64,000 nt of DNA from Rattus norvegicus (taxonomy: Eukaryota > Chordata > Mammalia > Rodentia > Muridae), in the NCBI RefSeq assembly GCF_036323735.1, contig NC_086026.1:88867359-88931358 (forward strand), written 5' to 3'. The notes beneath the pieces are model-generated. The model saw only the letters and a program-made list of their open reading frames with translations, was not told the DNA's origin and did no database searches. The position numbers and the translations under genes are program-made. Position 1 is the first letter of the stretch, and the number at the start of each line of letters is the position of its first letter. This document shows positions 1 to 11,789 of this stretch, in pieces.

Positions 1-878
1 AAACTTAAAATACTGCCTGATATGTATGTGGTGACAAATATTGAAAATATGATGGACACATGTCATGTTGTTTCTCAGGTAATACATTAGCAATAGCTAA
101 CGTGATTTTCATCACTATTCATTATTGAATATTTATTATTGCTGCCTCTGTTTTACAAGGAATTTGACATATAGTTAAATGATTTACTGAAGTTAAAAAA
201 TTGACCAAACTGATATTTGAACCCAAGCCATAGGTTCCAGGATTTGTGATCTTAAACACTAAAAGAGTCACACATGTAACCAATTGATTATTTATGTGAT
301 CACATATGATTTTAATTCATGTAAGTGGTCTCAGCCTAATATGATTGAGGCTGACAGTGAGAAGGTCCCTTATAAGGTATCAGGGTAAATTCTACAGTTG
401 TATAATATTGAGCATTTTTTTTCAGTGTTTGGCTTAGTGGGTACTGTACCTGTTTTAGGAGACTAATTTGCTCAAGTAGAAAAGTGAATGTATTTAAAAA
501 AGAATGAAAATTATCTCTAAGCTTTGAAAAAAATTGCATTTGAAGTAAGGAATTCTGAACTCCGATCTTCTTTGGCTTGGTAGCTCTGTGTTTCTCTCAC
601 TGCACGAAGCCCAGCAGACCTGGTGGGTAGTGAGCTCACAAATGTACTGGGACTGAATTTCAAGTTTCAGCATGACCCTTGGCACGCACTGGCAGTACAC
701 CAGTGGCTAGCTCAAAGAAGCTTACGATTTTGATATTGATTCAGTCTGCATTCCCTTCAATTGTATCATACTTTTAAAAGTTGTTTTTAACAGCTGCTGT
801 GATAAAAAAAATCAGTGTGAAAAAGGAAATGAATGTGCAGTGTCCAGTGATTCTTGAGTTTGGGGAATCATGAGAGTC

Positions 879-880
<2 letters not shown>
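1..880. other. AT-rich non-coding sequence
   Basis: No repeat family, splice-like structure or convincing reading frame is recognised. The short open frames (68 codons or fewer) start at random ATGs and have no coding character. A few GC-richer bases around 590-720 match nothing I can name. Confidence 0.4.

Positions 881-936
<56 letters not shown>
881..936. repeat. (TA)n microsatellite
   Basis: A pure TA dinucleotide tract of about 28 units. It is self-complementary and prone to cruciform extrusion and length polymorphism. Confidence 0.97.
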
Positions 937-938
<2 letters not shown>

Positions 939-2326
939 CATATGAATATTTTGTTTTCAAATGGTTGTTAAGGCATATCGGATATATATTTTGATAAACT
1001 TAAGAAAATCTTTATTTGGATGTGGTCACTTAACAAAGAAAATTGTCAGCTATTTAATTTGTACTAGGATCACCATGAAAACTCGGAGTATTGAGCACAC
1101 ATCAGGGGCCTGTGAAATAAGAATGTTGAGGAACTTCTGGAAGAGCAAATTAGCTTGGGGTGCATCAGGACATTTTTTGTTTTACAATTCTGTTACTTTT
1201 ATTTTTAATAATTCAGCACATTAATAGTTATATATCTGCTTAAATATGCATGAGGCTGATGCCAATAGCTTGAATTGTATCAACTCCAAGCCCCAATGCT
1301 ACATTCCTAATAACAATTCTGCAATACCCCAGCAATCTGCTTAAACATAAAAGCAAACAATAATAAAACACAAAGCCCATTTGTCTTTCTGTGCTAACAG
1401 TTCAAAACATATTCCAAATACTGAGTTAGGATCATGTACCTGTACACCATGAAATGACCATAAATTTAGTTTAAAATAATACACAAGAATCCACCACATG
1501 TTTAGTAGAATTTACACCAGAATCTTTCCAACATAGACTCCAGATGAGAAATGTGAGCTAGGATGATCTTCACAAAGAAGTGAAAAGAGAAAATAATTTG
1601 CCTCCCAAGATCTGTCCATCTTAGCTAGTTGTAAGGTCAATCCACCAAGTTCCATAGTTCAATAAACCAACAAGTATTACAACCACGAATGTGACTGAGC
1701 CTTTTGGACTTCTAACTTCCTGGGAGACTATTTGATCTCATGACTATACATGAAGTCTGGTAACTTTAAGTTATCATTTCTTTTGAAATTCCAGCTTCTC
1801 AGGTCTCTCTGTACATGAAGTGACAAAAGATGCAATATGCATTCTCTTGCATCAGAACATTTTTAACTCCAGTATTTATTTGAGAATCAGAAGAGATGCT
1901 ATTAAATTCTAAGGTAACCGTAATAGTCAATGAGTCTCTGGCAAGGCAGAGATGAATTCAAGTAACTTGTTAATTTCATGTATCACTAACTGGTAGTTAA
2001 ATACTCATTATCTATTTATGGATTCTCATATATTAAGCTAAAGTTAACACATTAACTGTTAGCTAAATGAGTCAATCATTAACACACCATCTCTCTATTT
2101 TTGTTTTGTGGGACTTATATCTCATGCTTGGCATGAGCTATGCTAGAAGTACTATTTAGCCTTGAGCTACACCTTTTAGGGGCAATAAGCAGGGCACAGT
2201 AGAAGGAGTGAGGCAAAGCCCAGCTATACAGTAACCCTGCTGCAGGGACAATGTGGCTTTTATGCAGCTTTAGAATAAAGGCATGACTCATTTACAAAGT
2301 GTTGACTCTTCTGCATGTACCCCACC
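937..2326. other. AT-rich non-coding sequence
   Basis: No recognisable gene or repeat. The longest open frame (961-1224, 87 codons) has no recognisable domain. Around 2105-2200 there is a faint resemblance to an antisense SINE, too weak to call. Confidence 0.35.
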
Positions 2327-2341
2327 TTTACATGCAATCTT
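2327..2341. repeat. Target-site duplication, left copy (L1 2342-2623)
   Basis: TTTACATGCAATCTT occurs here and again, perfectly, at 2624-2638. The two copies bracket the antisense L1 fragment, which marks it as a genuine endonuclease-dependent insertion. Confidence 0.9.
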
Positions 2342-2623
2342 TTTTTTGCTGAATACTACTTTTTTTATTAATATTTTTTATTAACAAGTATTTCTTATTT
2401 ACATTTCGAGTGTTATTCCCTTTCCCGGTTTCTGGGCCAACATCCCCCCCTCCCCTTCTTTATGGGTGTTCCCCTCCCCATCCTCCCCCCATTGCTGCCC
2501 TCCCCACAACAATCATGTTCACTGGGGGTTCAGTCTTAGCAGGACCAAGGGCTTCCCCTTCCACTGGTGCTCTTACTAGGATATTCATTGCTGCCTATGA
2601 GGTCAGAGTCCAGGGTCAGTCCA
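2342..2623 (-). mobile_element. L1: 5'-truncated young LINE-1, 3' UTR only, antisense
   Basis: The fragment reads on the minus strand: the reversed poly(A) is the T-run at 2342, and the C-rich block at about 2440-2495 is the complement of the L1 3' UTR G-rich tract. It closely resembles the 3' UTR of the full-length element at 50944-58019, so it belongs to a related young subfamily. Only about 280 bp of the 3' end was copied. The tail is composite: two A-runs separated by about 12 unrelated bases. Perfect 15-bp duplications flank it. Confidence 0.9.
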
Positions 2624-2638
2624 TTTACATGCAATCTT

Positions 2639-3285
2639 ATGAACAACTTTATGTGGTGAGTGTTTCATAGAGTTTCCATATTCTAATGACACATAGATGA
2701 CTTTCAACTGCTCTGAAGATTTTCTGTGCCTTTGATGATGGTAGAACTAGTTTTACGTGATCCTGGTCCAGAATTTTCATCTTTCACTTTAGCTGATTTC
2801 TTTTTCTTAGATCTACTTTTTCAGACTTCACAGGGCTTTCAAAGGCTCCCTGTCTGCTTTGCTTTGCTGTTTCATCTCTCCCTTAGCAATCCCAGAAGAC
2901 TTTTGAGGAACCAGCAGGACTAGGATGGACTGACTACCTTCTGTTATTAAAGACTAAAATTCCAACGAGACAGGGCAAGGAAACTGTCTTCCTATCCTAT
3001 CTTACAGCCAGAGAAAAGGATTTAAATCCCTAGTAGTGGTGATTGGCTACTAAAAAGTAGCATAAAAAATTTAGCCTGCTGGACCCACTGTATACTAGAA
3101 GACAATTCTTCAAGGAGGGTGAGATACAAGATACAAATAAAAGTAATCTGGTTATACCAACCTGTGGGAACCCAAAGGCAAGAGCTTAGGAAGCCACTTC
3201 ATGCATTGCTCTAGGAAAGCCATTCCTGTGCAGCTTGATTCAAGGAGTGAGATTATTGGCTATTTGTTTCTTTCCTTTTCCTCCC
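2639..3285. other. Unrecognised non-coding sequence
   Basis: No repeat or gene recognised. The open frames here are at most about 65 codons and show no domain. Confidence 0.35.
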
Positions 3286-3289
3286 CCAC

Positions 3290-4150
3290 AACTTTTAATT
3301 TTTAGCTTTTTGTGAATTTCAAATCATGCACCCCAATCCCACCCATATACACCCTCCACCCTAATAACCTCCCTATGAAACAAAATAAAAATAAAAATTA
3401 AATCTTGTGGAAGCTGAGGTGTGTCGTGGTGTGTCACCCCCAAACAGCTTTACTTGCAAACTTTCATTGCAGTGAGTCACTGGTCTAGTTCTCAGGCCCT
3501 GACTTCTGCTACACCAGCAATACTGGAACCTCACTGGGACTCCTCTTAGATACCTTGTGGTTGCCCTGTGTTGTGGAGGTCTTGCAGCTTTGGTTCTGCA
3601 GGGCAGGCTCCTTCATTGTGCTCCAGCAGTTCATAGATGGGGTAGATGTTGGATTGGGTCAACTCAAAGCCCTGGATCTGGGCCTGAGTGGTAGCTGAGT
3701 TGGTCAGGCTGCCAACTCTCGCACAGTCACAGTCATACCACACTACGTAGGCCAGCTCTCCAGCACTGCCCAGCCCTCCAGCACTGCCCAGCCCTCCAGC
3801 ACTGCCCAGCCCTCCAGCACTGCCCAGCCCTCCAGCACTGCCAGGCTGCAGAGACAGCTCTCCTGCATTCATGTACTTGGGGGCTAGCTCTCCCTTGCCT
3901 CTACAATTAGGATCCACTCTCTGAGTGCTGCAGCTGACTAGAGGTAGGGACAGTTTTGCACAGCCCTCAGACATGAACATGGTCCCAAGCAGTAGCTCAG
4001 AGCATGGACATCTTCATGACCTTTGGTAATAACATGGGCCACAGATATTGGCACAGACTCCTGCTGCTGCAGGGCCATGGACCCAGACATGGCTCTTGGA
4101 TTCAGCACAGGCCAGGACTTCACCATGACCTCGGGTGGACTTTGTTATGG
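3290..4150 (-). mobile_element. GC-rich rodent interspersed repeat, possibly an old L1 (Lx-type) 3' region
   Basis: Base composition changes abruptly from AT-rich to GC-rich. The block begins with a T-rich/C-rich run like a reversed L1 3' end, and continues into sequence I recall as a recurrent rodent-specific repeat with phrases such as 'agtgagtcactggtct' and 'cagcagttcatagatgg'. It contains the 18-bp tandem array at 3752-3841. The family name is uncertain. The 144-codon minus-strand frame (3546-3980) is an accident of the in-frame 18-bp repeat, not a gene. Confidence 0.45.
3752..3841. repeat. 18-bp minisatellite, 5 copies
   Basis: Five contiguous 18-bp units of the form CCAGCCCTCCAGCACTGC. 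The first unit differs slightly and the other four are essentially identical. Because 18 is a multiple of three, the minus strand reads a repeated Gly/Leu/Ser/Ala peptide that creates a spurious open frame. Confidence 0.95.
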
Positions 4151-4259
4151 CATCTAGACTACCTGACAAATCTAGGGATATATGTTAGTCAGATTTCCTC
4201 CTATTCTAGGGTCAACACCATCAGATATCTCTGGGCTAGCCAAGAAGGGGCTGAGTAAG

Positions 4260-4590
4260 ATGACCATATGAATATGAATAGATGTTGTGTGGTAAGTCTA
4301 AAGAGAGAGATATAAATATTGGAGAGAGATAGGAGTATATGTCCCAGCCCAATAGGTAAGAAAACAAACATGACCACAGTAAAGATAACCCTACAGATAG
4401 TCAATACGTTTTTAAGTAAATTGAAGTATCTGTAACAGTCTTCCTGTTTTCCTTGTAACGTCTTCAGATGTTTGGTGCATTTGTTTTGAGTGCTATGATA
4501 TTAGTTAATTAAGGATTATTTTCCAGTTGTTACAACAATTGTGACAAACTTAGCAGCTCAAACAATAGAAATTTATCGTCTTTTATCTAC
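4260..4590. other. Unrecognised non-coding sequence
   Basis: AT-rich, with no recognised family and no supported gene. Confidence 0.35.
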
Positions 4591-4593
4591 TGA

Positions 4594-4981
4594 GTTGGGG
4601 AGATGGCTTGGTGAGTAAGAGTACTTGCTATAGAGGCATGAGTACCTAAGTTTACATTCCTAGCACCCATGTTTCAAAGTCTGGAAATGGTTACCCATGC
4701 CTGGAATCCAAAAAGTGGAGGACAAAGACAAATAGGTCCTGGAAACCCATTGATTAGCCAGTCTAACCAAAACAACAAACTTCTAGTTCCATGAGAAAGA
4801 AGTACATGTACATGAAACCGATGTGCATGCAATACACACACATACAGAGAGAGACAGAGAGAGGGGAAGAGAGAGACACACAGAGACAGAGGCAGAGACA
4901 GAGAGAAAAAAACAGAGAGACAGACATGCACACACAGACAGAGACAGACACAGAGAGACAGAGACAGACAGACACACATGT

Positions 4982-5026
<45 letters not shown>

Positions 5027-5034
5027 CACAGATC
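4594..5034 (+). mobile_element. B3: B3-like SINE with long purine/CA tail
   Basis: 'gttggggagatggctt' followed by 'gtgagtaagagtacttgct' and 'cctagcacccatgt' is the tRNA-derived head of the B2/B3 superfamily. 'cccatgcctggaatcc' and 'ccagtctaaccaaaac' match the B3 body. It runs into a long GACAGA-type purine tract (about 4843-4977) and a CG/CA alternating tract (about 4980-5030). These low-complexity tracts give several overlapping spurious open frames on both strands. Confidence 0.7.
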
Positions 5035-5065
5035 TAGCACAAATCTTCCAGACACATATAAAGAA

Positions 5066-5195
5066 TTTTGGGCTATGGTGATATACACCTTTATTCCCAG
5101 CACTCGGGAGGCAGAGGCAGAAGGATCACTGAGTTCAAATCCAGCCTAGTTTACGGAGTGAGTTCTACAAGTTTATGGCAGGCATTAGGACTTCC
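5066..5195 (+). mobile_element. B1: B1 SINE (diverged)
   Basis: The 7SL-derived core is recognisable: 'cacctttattcccagcactcg', then 'ggaggcagaggcagaagga' and 'gagttcaaatccagcct'. The tail is eroded. It lies directly downstream of the B3-like element, a common SINE cluster. Confidence 0.75.
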
Positions 5196-5199
5196 CTGT

Positions 5200-6060
5200 C
5201 CTAAAAGCCAGTGATTGCTGTTCATTCGATGTTTCCCGTGTCAAATCCCACCCACTGCTTTATGGAGCTCTATTTCTGGCAATGTGCTACTTGTGCATTC
5301 TTACACTTGAGGTTTCATCTTCTAAATGCACCTCTTCTCCTTAACAAATTCATTCTGAACACTCACTGCTACAGTGGAGATGGCAATTGTAAGGAGATGA
5401 AATGAGGTCCAAAGAGTAAGCCCTACTTCGGCTCATCTCTGGTTCTAGAAGAGAACATCAGGAGAGCATGTGCAAGGAGTAGAGAGCATATGAGGACATA
5501 GTAAAAAGGTAGCCATCTGAAACCCAAAGACACAAGAGGCAGGACAAGACATAGTTGTTGACATCTTAGTATTGGATTTCCAGACTACAGAATTGTAAGG
5601 ACATAATTTCTTTTGTTTAGACCAGCCAGTATTTTGTGTGAACTGAAGTTCCCAGAATAAGGCCACACCTTTGTTAAAAATTCTACTTGACTAAATGACT
5701 AAAATCTTGAGACTGTGGAGAGTTGGGGTGTATCACAGCTGTAGGAAAATTATTTTGGGCTGTCTTTATTACCCTTAATGGGTATTCATTACCCACAAAT
5801 GTATCTAACATAGCATCCCTCCAATAAGTAGGTAACTCTGTCTGGAATGTATTCATTGACCTATAGTTTTCTCCAATATGAAACTCTAATAATGACTGAT
5901 ATCAGTCACTATCTAGAACATATACAATATTTTTTCTTGCTTTTCAGCAACTTATCTAAGTGGTTTTCTATCAGTGTATTTGGGAAACTCATTGATTTAT
6001 GTCTTTCTTTTGTTCTGTGACTATAGATTTTTGTTTAATGCATTTCTACCTTGGAATATG
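5200..6060. other. Unrecognised non-coding sequence
   Basis: No repeat or gene recognised. Open frames reach only 73 codons (5445-5666, minus) and have no domain. Confidence 0.35.
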
Positions 6061-6062
6061 TT

Positions 6063-6445
6063 ATCATGGTGTGATAATTAGTTTTACTTGTCAATCTGAT
6101 ACAGCATCTCAATGAAGAAATACCTATGCTGGGTTTGCATGTGGGTCTGAATGTGGAGGATGACTTTAATAAAGTTAGTTGATATGGGAAGACCCAGCCT
6201 AGTGTGGATGGTACCATTCCCCAGGCAGAAAGACTTGAACTGTATCAGAGAAGACATTGCACCAAGTACAAGCAAAGCAAACGAGCGAGCAATCATGCAT
6301 TCATTTCTCTTCGCTCTTATCTGTGGATGTTAGGTACGTCTTGTCTCCTTGACTTCTCTGCTATGATGAGCTGTAACTTCGAAATGAAACTTTTCTTCTC
6401 TAAGTTGCTTTTGTCAGAATATTTTATCACAGAAATTTAAATGAA
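6063..6445 (+). mobile_element. Probable non-autonomous DNA transposon relic (URR1-like hAT)
   Basis: The sequence follows a rodent repeat pattern I associate with URR1 (hAT-Charlie). It starts near 'ttacttgtcaatctgatac', passes through 'gggaagacccagcctag' and 'tggtaccattcccc', and ends with 'ttgcttttgtcagaat' and 'tatcacagaaat'. Terminal inverted repeats and the expected 8-bp duplication are not clear by eye. The assignment rests on recalled family text, so it is moderate at best. Confidence 0.45.
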
Positions 6446-7280
6446 ACTATGACAGTTCATAACATAACAGAAATAGTTATTGTAAGGATAAGGCCCCTAT
6501 AAAGCTCTTGTTGCCCAAAAGGCTAGGTTTGATTGCTTATCCCAATATACCAATTAAAGAGACAACTAATGACAATGAACAAAGGAAGAAACTTTATTCA
6601 GTAGAGCTGTGTTAGGAATGAAAAAAATGAAGAGGATCAGGGACTTCAAGTCCATTATAGCTACCAGCATGAGCTTTAAATAGATAAAAAAGAATAGACT
6701 GAAGAAAGAGACATACACAATTAAAAATCTTAGGCAATGTCTGATCTTGTTCACTGCTTGCATTCTACTTCAGCAAAGTGGCAGTAAAAAGTCCATCGTG
6801 CTTGAATGGGTGGTTACTGCTGCTCTAGGTTGCAGTTTCAGCCACATGAGTTATTGTTGCTCTTACCTACTGGTGCTTACTGCAGGCCTCTGTTATTTGT
6901 AGAATTAAGGTTGCTGAATGTTCAAGACATGCCTTACCTTTGTGTCTTTTTCCCTGAAGAGGGTTAGGATGGGTGGAGTACATGAATATGCCTTGGATAA
7001 TTACTCTGCCTAAGTAGTGTCAGCAGGGATGTGGCTCAATAGAAAAGAGAATGAAGAATGAAGACAGAGGTGGCAGACGCTTATCCTGCTTTGGTTTCCT
7101 TGTGGGTACAGATGAGAAGTTGGTGCCTTTAAACACAGGCGGTTTCTGAATGCCTTTTATAATAAGACAGATCTTGAAAAACAATTAGTTAATTTAAAAT
7201 TTCTGGTAAAAGAGATCTTGTTCAATCAGATCATGTACACTACTTTGAAATTATACTCATTACAAGATTATATATCTACA
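6446..7280. other. Unrecognised non-coding sequence
   Basis: No repeat, gene or regulatory motif recognised. Confidence 0.35.
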
Positions 7281-7284
7281 TCTT

Positions 7285-7515
7285 TATATTCTTATATAGA
7301 TGCTCATGTGCACACACATATATACAGACCTATGTACAAATAAATAAAAATATGCACCCAAATACATATAACATATATATACATAAACACATGCATATAT
7401 ACATATACACACATACAAATATATATCAGACATATGTATAGACACATATACAGACATATGCATAGACACATACAACAGACATGCAGACAGACACACTTAT
7501 ATTGACATACACAGA
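7285..7515. repeat. Low-complexity (ATACAC)-type tract
   Basis: Interrupted alternating ATAC/ACAT/ATAT sequence, probably a decayed CA/TA microsatellite. The 70-codon open frame on the minus strand is a product of the repeat. Confidence 0.85.
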
Positions 7516-7529
7516 TATTAAGGAATTTT

Positions 7530-8690
7530 AATCCAACATGGCTGCTCTGATAACATCTAAAGACCTTCTAAGTCTGTGTGATAGGGTTTGAATGTAGACA
7601 CACCACACACCTTTAATCCTTCTTGCTTCATGTAATTTTAAAATGCATGCTTGCTCCTTGCCTAGTACCAGCAGTAGCCATCTCGCCCAGCTCCCACAGC
7701 TAACTCCACCAATCCTGCCCACCTGAGTCGCCATAGATGGAAAGCACCAGACAGCTTTAATATTGTAAAACCATCCAGATATTCTCCTTAGCCTCCAATG
7801 CCTATGGAGACTTCAAACTATTGGTCGGTCTTCAGCCTTGTCTGAATCCTCTCCCCCTCTCTCTCCACCTCTTCCTCCTGGGAGCAGGAAGTTGTACCTT
7901 CGATTGGCTTCTGCCATCTTTAATGACCAGAGAAGGTTCACATGAAATCACCTGAGTAAGTGATTCTTCCAGGGCAGCCCCTCTTGAAGAAGCAGAATTA
8001 GCACCAAAATATGAACAGCACCAAGGCAATCCACCATACCTTCTGCCTGCAATACATGCACACCCTTAGTATATAGTTTTAATCCCAAACAATTATGTCT
8101 AATTGAGGGGCAGACAAGGTGATGAATCAGAGAAACATTTGACAAAATGACTCAGAGATAAGATACACCCAACTCTCAGAAGAACAGACAGGAAAGGGAG
8201 GATATTTAAGAGCAGTGCAGGAAGAGATTCAGTCAGTTGAATCAATCTAGTTAGTCGAGTTCAGTGAGTGTAATTTCATTGCAGTCTGGATGCGAGTGAC
8301 ACTGTCAGTTGAGTTGAGTTGAGTTGAGTTGAGTTGAGTTGAGTTGAGTTGAGTACAGCTCAGCTCAGTTCAGTTCAGTTCAGTTCTCTTAAGTTTGTGC
8401 CACAGAGGCAGTTGAGGCCAGAGAATAAAAAGGAGGCAGAAGATTAGAAGAAATTGGCAGTTAGTTTGAGGCCAAACACAGCAATTCAGTGAGAAGCCAG
8501 ATTAAATCCATCAACTTGATGAGGAGTTTGAGCCAGTACAGCTGAGTTGAAAGAATCAGGCAGAGTTCAGAAAGAACTAGAAAGGGTGAGCTTATTAAAC
8601 ACTAAGCCTCTGAGGTAACAATTACATCCGGTGAATAAAAGTCACTATTACACACAGGCACACATTTTCTTGCTCAGACAGCTGAGAAGG
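7530..8690. other. Possible medium-reiteration rodent repeat containing a pentamer array
   Basis: More GC-rich and less simple than its surroundings. The part from 8160 to 8690 contains repeated CAGTT/GAGTT words even outside the pure array at 8306-8385, as do some RMER-type rodent repeats. I cannot name the family, and no LTR ends or primer-binding site are visible. Confidence 0.25.
8306..8385. repeat. Pentamer array (GAGTT)n to (CAGTT)n
   Basis: Sixteen consecutive pentamers: one CAGTT, eight GAGTT, one GAGTA, two CAGCT and four CAGTT. Phase is never lost. Each unit differs from the next type by one or two bases, so two homogenised blocks have grown within one array. Confidence 0.95.
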
Positions 8691-9380
8691 CCTAAAAGAA
8701 ATGACACTCCAGTATCAGTAAGTACAGCTTGGGCTTAGCTCTTTTCTTTTCTTTTGACTCGTTGTTTTCATGTTTTCTTTTGCTTTCTTTCTTTTTTCTT
8801 TTCTTTTCTCCATCTTTTGGTCAGTTTCACTGTTTAGGATAGAATAGTCCCAGACTTACCATGTAGCTCAAGGAGGTCTCTAAGTTTTGTCAATCTTTCT
8901 GTTTCAGAATCCCAAGTACTTAGCTTATATCCCAGAGTCACCAGTTCTTAAATCTAGTTTTTAATTTAATGAGACAAGGGTCTTTGGAGACGTGAATGAT
9001 ACTAGGATTCTGACAAAAATATTCAAGATGATCCTGAAGCAAGATAATATTGATAGAAAGTAATACTGGACTAAAAAGAAATAAAGAAAGAAAGGGTGAG
9101 AGGGAGAAAGGTGAATGGAAGGATACTTCTACTCAACATAACCTCTGTCTAATGTAACAATGGGAGGATATCCTATATCAGGCCAGAACTCTTCAGAATT
9201 GTTAAGATCATCCAACACAAGTGAAGTCTGCAAAACTTCTACAGCCAAGAGACATGAAGAAGAAATGTAAGATGGAATCTTGGGTGGGAGGACTGGGTAG
9301 TGATTAACAAATTCTAAAAATTCGAGACTTCAGTTACAATAATGCATTAACACTGATCTACTAATTATAATAGATGAATA
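8691..9380. other. Unrecognised non-coding sequence with a pyrimidine tract
   Basis: Contains a T/C-rich run (about 8738-8815, TTTTC words). Otherwise nothing is recognised. Confidence 0.35.
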
Positions 9381-9383
9381 TCT

Positions 9384-9530
9384 TCTTATTTTTTAACATT
9401 TTTAATTAAAATACAATTATATCACTACCCTCTTCCCTTTCCTCCCTCCAATGCCTTATGTCCTCCCATTCACTCCCTCTCATATTGATGGCCTCTTTTT
9501 CTTATAATATAACATAATACATATAATATA
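9384..9530 (-). mobile_element. L1: Old L1 (Lx-type) 3' end, antisense
   Basis: 'ttaattaaaatacaattat' followed by a run of C/T words ('cttccctttcctccctcc') and 'gatggcctctttttctt' matches the reversed 3' terminus of old rodent Lx L1 copies. A second copy of the same segment occurs at 44815-44935. Only the last ~140 bp is present. Confidence 0.65.
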
Positions 9531-9563
9531 ATTATAATATTAGTAATTATATATTACCTAGAT

Positions 9564-9586
9564 ATACACATACACACACATACACA

Positions 9587-9637
<51 letters not shown>
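9564..9637. repeat. (CA)n microsatellite
   Basis: CA dinucleotide tract with three TACA interruptions near its left end and more than 20 uninterrupted units on the right. Confidence 0.97.
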
Positions 9638-9639
<2 letters not shown>

Positions 9640-9641
<2 letters not shown>

Positions 9642-10435
9642 ATATCTAAATGCAACCTGTTGTGTCTGTTTTTCTTGTCTGTATGTATATGATTTCAGAA
9701 TAACAATGACCAGCATGGTAAGATATCCCACAAGTAGAGAAGTGACAACCTCCAGTGGAATATACTCTTGTTAATTTCAGCTCAGGGAACTTCTTTGTAC
9801 CCTAAGCAAATCTCTAGAATTTGCTAGAGGAGACATATATTTGAGAACAAAACACTGTGTATTAAAAATTTTAGAATCCTTTATTCCTTTGCCATGCCAT
9901 AAACCAATGCTGGTTTTGATAAGAATAGGTGAGATAATTCAATCATGTATGATGTTAGAAGTATGAATTTTAATTACCTGCTGAGTACATTAGAAACCTT
10001 TTTCTGATACTGATTAATAAAATTTAATATTACCATAATGTGTCATGACAGTATTTTGCCAAAGCTAATGCCAACTTTTAGACAACTGGTCTTAATCTAC
10101 ATTTTATGTATCTTAAATACAGCATTAGTTGACATCATAATTTTAGGGGCCCTAAGACTAAGATTGGCAACATTTCTACTATAGTTCACTTCTAAAGAAC
10201 AAATCTTAACAAGTGATAAATAAATTCCCTTGGGCCATTCATGATCTAGTTGTATAACTCAAAGGAATAAACAAAAACATCTGGCAAGATTAATCTATGT
10301 GTAGATAAATTAATGTTGAACAGCAGCCAAGCACTAGAATTATCTCTTAGAAAACTGATTTAACAGACAGTCTGGTGAAAATGGTAGGCATTTTAATTTG
10401 AAGAAATATAGAATTAACTAAGGTAGTTGAGAGGT
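9640..10435. other. Unrecognised AT-rich non-coding sequence
   Basis: No recognised family or gene. Confidence 0.35.
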
Positions 10436-10451
10436 GTCTCTAAGTCTTCTT
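10436..10451. repeat. Target-site duplication, left copy (L1 10452-11054)
   Basis: GTCTCTAAGTCTTCTT is repeated exactly at 11055-11070, flanking the antisense L1 fragment. Confidence 0.9.
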
Positions 10452-11054
10452 TTTTTTCTTATTTAAAAGTTTATTTTTATTTATTTTTTTCATGGATTTT
10501 TTAAATTTACATTTTAAATGTTATTCCCTTTTCTGGTTTCCTGGACATAAGCCCCCTATCCCATCCCTCCCCTTCTTCTATAAGGGAGTCCTCCTCCCCA
10601 TCCATCCCCCCTTTCCTGCCCCCTGACATGCCACTACATTGGGGGTCCAACCTTGGCAGGACCAAGGACTTCTCTTTCCATTGGTGCCCAACAAGGCCAT
10701 CCTCTGCTACATATGCAGTAGGAGCCATGGGTCAGTCCATGTATAGTCTTTGGGTAGTGGTTTAGTCCCTGGGAGCACTGGTTGGTTGGCATTGTTGTTC
10801 TTATGGGATTGCAAGCCCATTCAGCTCTTTCAATCCTTTCTCTAATTCCTGCAACAGGGGTACTATTCTCAGTTCAGCGGTTTACTGCTAGCATTCGCCT
10901 CTATATTTGACATGCTCTGGCTAAGTCTCTCAGGAGACATCTATATCTGGTTCCTGTCAGCATGCCCTTCTTAGCTTCATCAACCTTATCTAGTCTTGGT
11001 AGCTGTATATATATGGGGCACATGTGGGGCAGGCTCTGAATGGCTGCTTCTTTA
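10452..11054 (-). mobile_element. L1: 5'-truncated LINE-1 3' UTR, antisense
   Basis: The reversed A-rich tail is at the left edge. It is followed by the C-rich block (complement of the G-rich tract, about 10550-10625) and the rest of the L1 3' UTR, up to 'ggggcaggctctgaatggct' at the right. A perfect 16-bp target duplication surrounds it. Its left ~455 bp are almost identical, in inverted orientation, to 12355-12808. Confidence 0.92.
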
Positions 11055-11070
11055 GTCTCTAAGTCTTCTT

Positions 11071-11760
11071 ATAACAGTACAATGAGTTTTGGCCTGTGGT
11101 TCCTTAAGTTTTTAAAATTTCCTGAGTTTGTTTTAAAATTAAAAGTCTATTTTCATAAATTACACATTCTCCCAGCAAATAAGTTTCTTCAGAACTGAGT
11201 AAATATTGGTATGAATTCCTCAGAGTATGGTTAGGTCACTGTTGCCATTAGTATTGTTTGTGAAACTGTCAAAAGTATCAGTTCCTGTACATTACACTAG
11301 ACTTGCTGAGTCAGGAACTCTTGGGGAGAGGCCTGAAATCTGTACTGAGCTCTCTGTCTGGTGAAAACCTATATATGTCATCTGATCATAGTGCTCTCTG
11401 TGAAGTTATCAACAAATGGTGACTATTCTTAGAGAAAATGAACTAACACAATTAGTTTAGCATCTTTATTTTTGGGAAATAAGATCTGTGAATACTATAC
11501 CAATTCTACTATGTAATAACTAAGTACAAACCCCTCATTTCTGATACTGAATCTAACACATGCAAGATGCTAAGGTACAGAACGAACTGCTTTGGCCTTA
11601 CCTCTGAAGTCTACTGCGGTATCCATATATTCACTACTGCTGGCTTGATGATTCTTTTCAAACCCATCTCATCTTTGCAAGTGAAACATTCACCTGACCT
11701 ACAGAGACAGAAATCTGTCTGAAGTCAGCTACAGTGTACAGTGTATAAATAAATAAAACT
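11071..11760. other. Unrecognised non-coding sequence
   Basis: No repeat or gene recognised. It forms part of the spacer between two inverted L1 copies. Confidence 0.35.
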
Positions 11761-11789
11761 TTTAAAAAAGCAAAGTAACTTTATAGCCA

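Noticed and set aside
3546..3980. 144-codon minus-strand open frame
   Set aside because: Its length depends on the in-frame 18-bp tandem repeat within an interspersed repeat.
4674..5149. Several overlapping frames rich in Cys/Val or Thr/His/Arg on both strands
   Set aside because: They are translations of purine and CA low-complexity sequence in a SINE tail.
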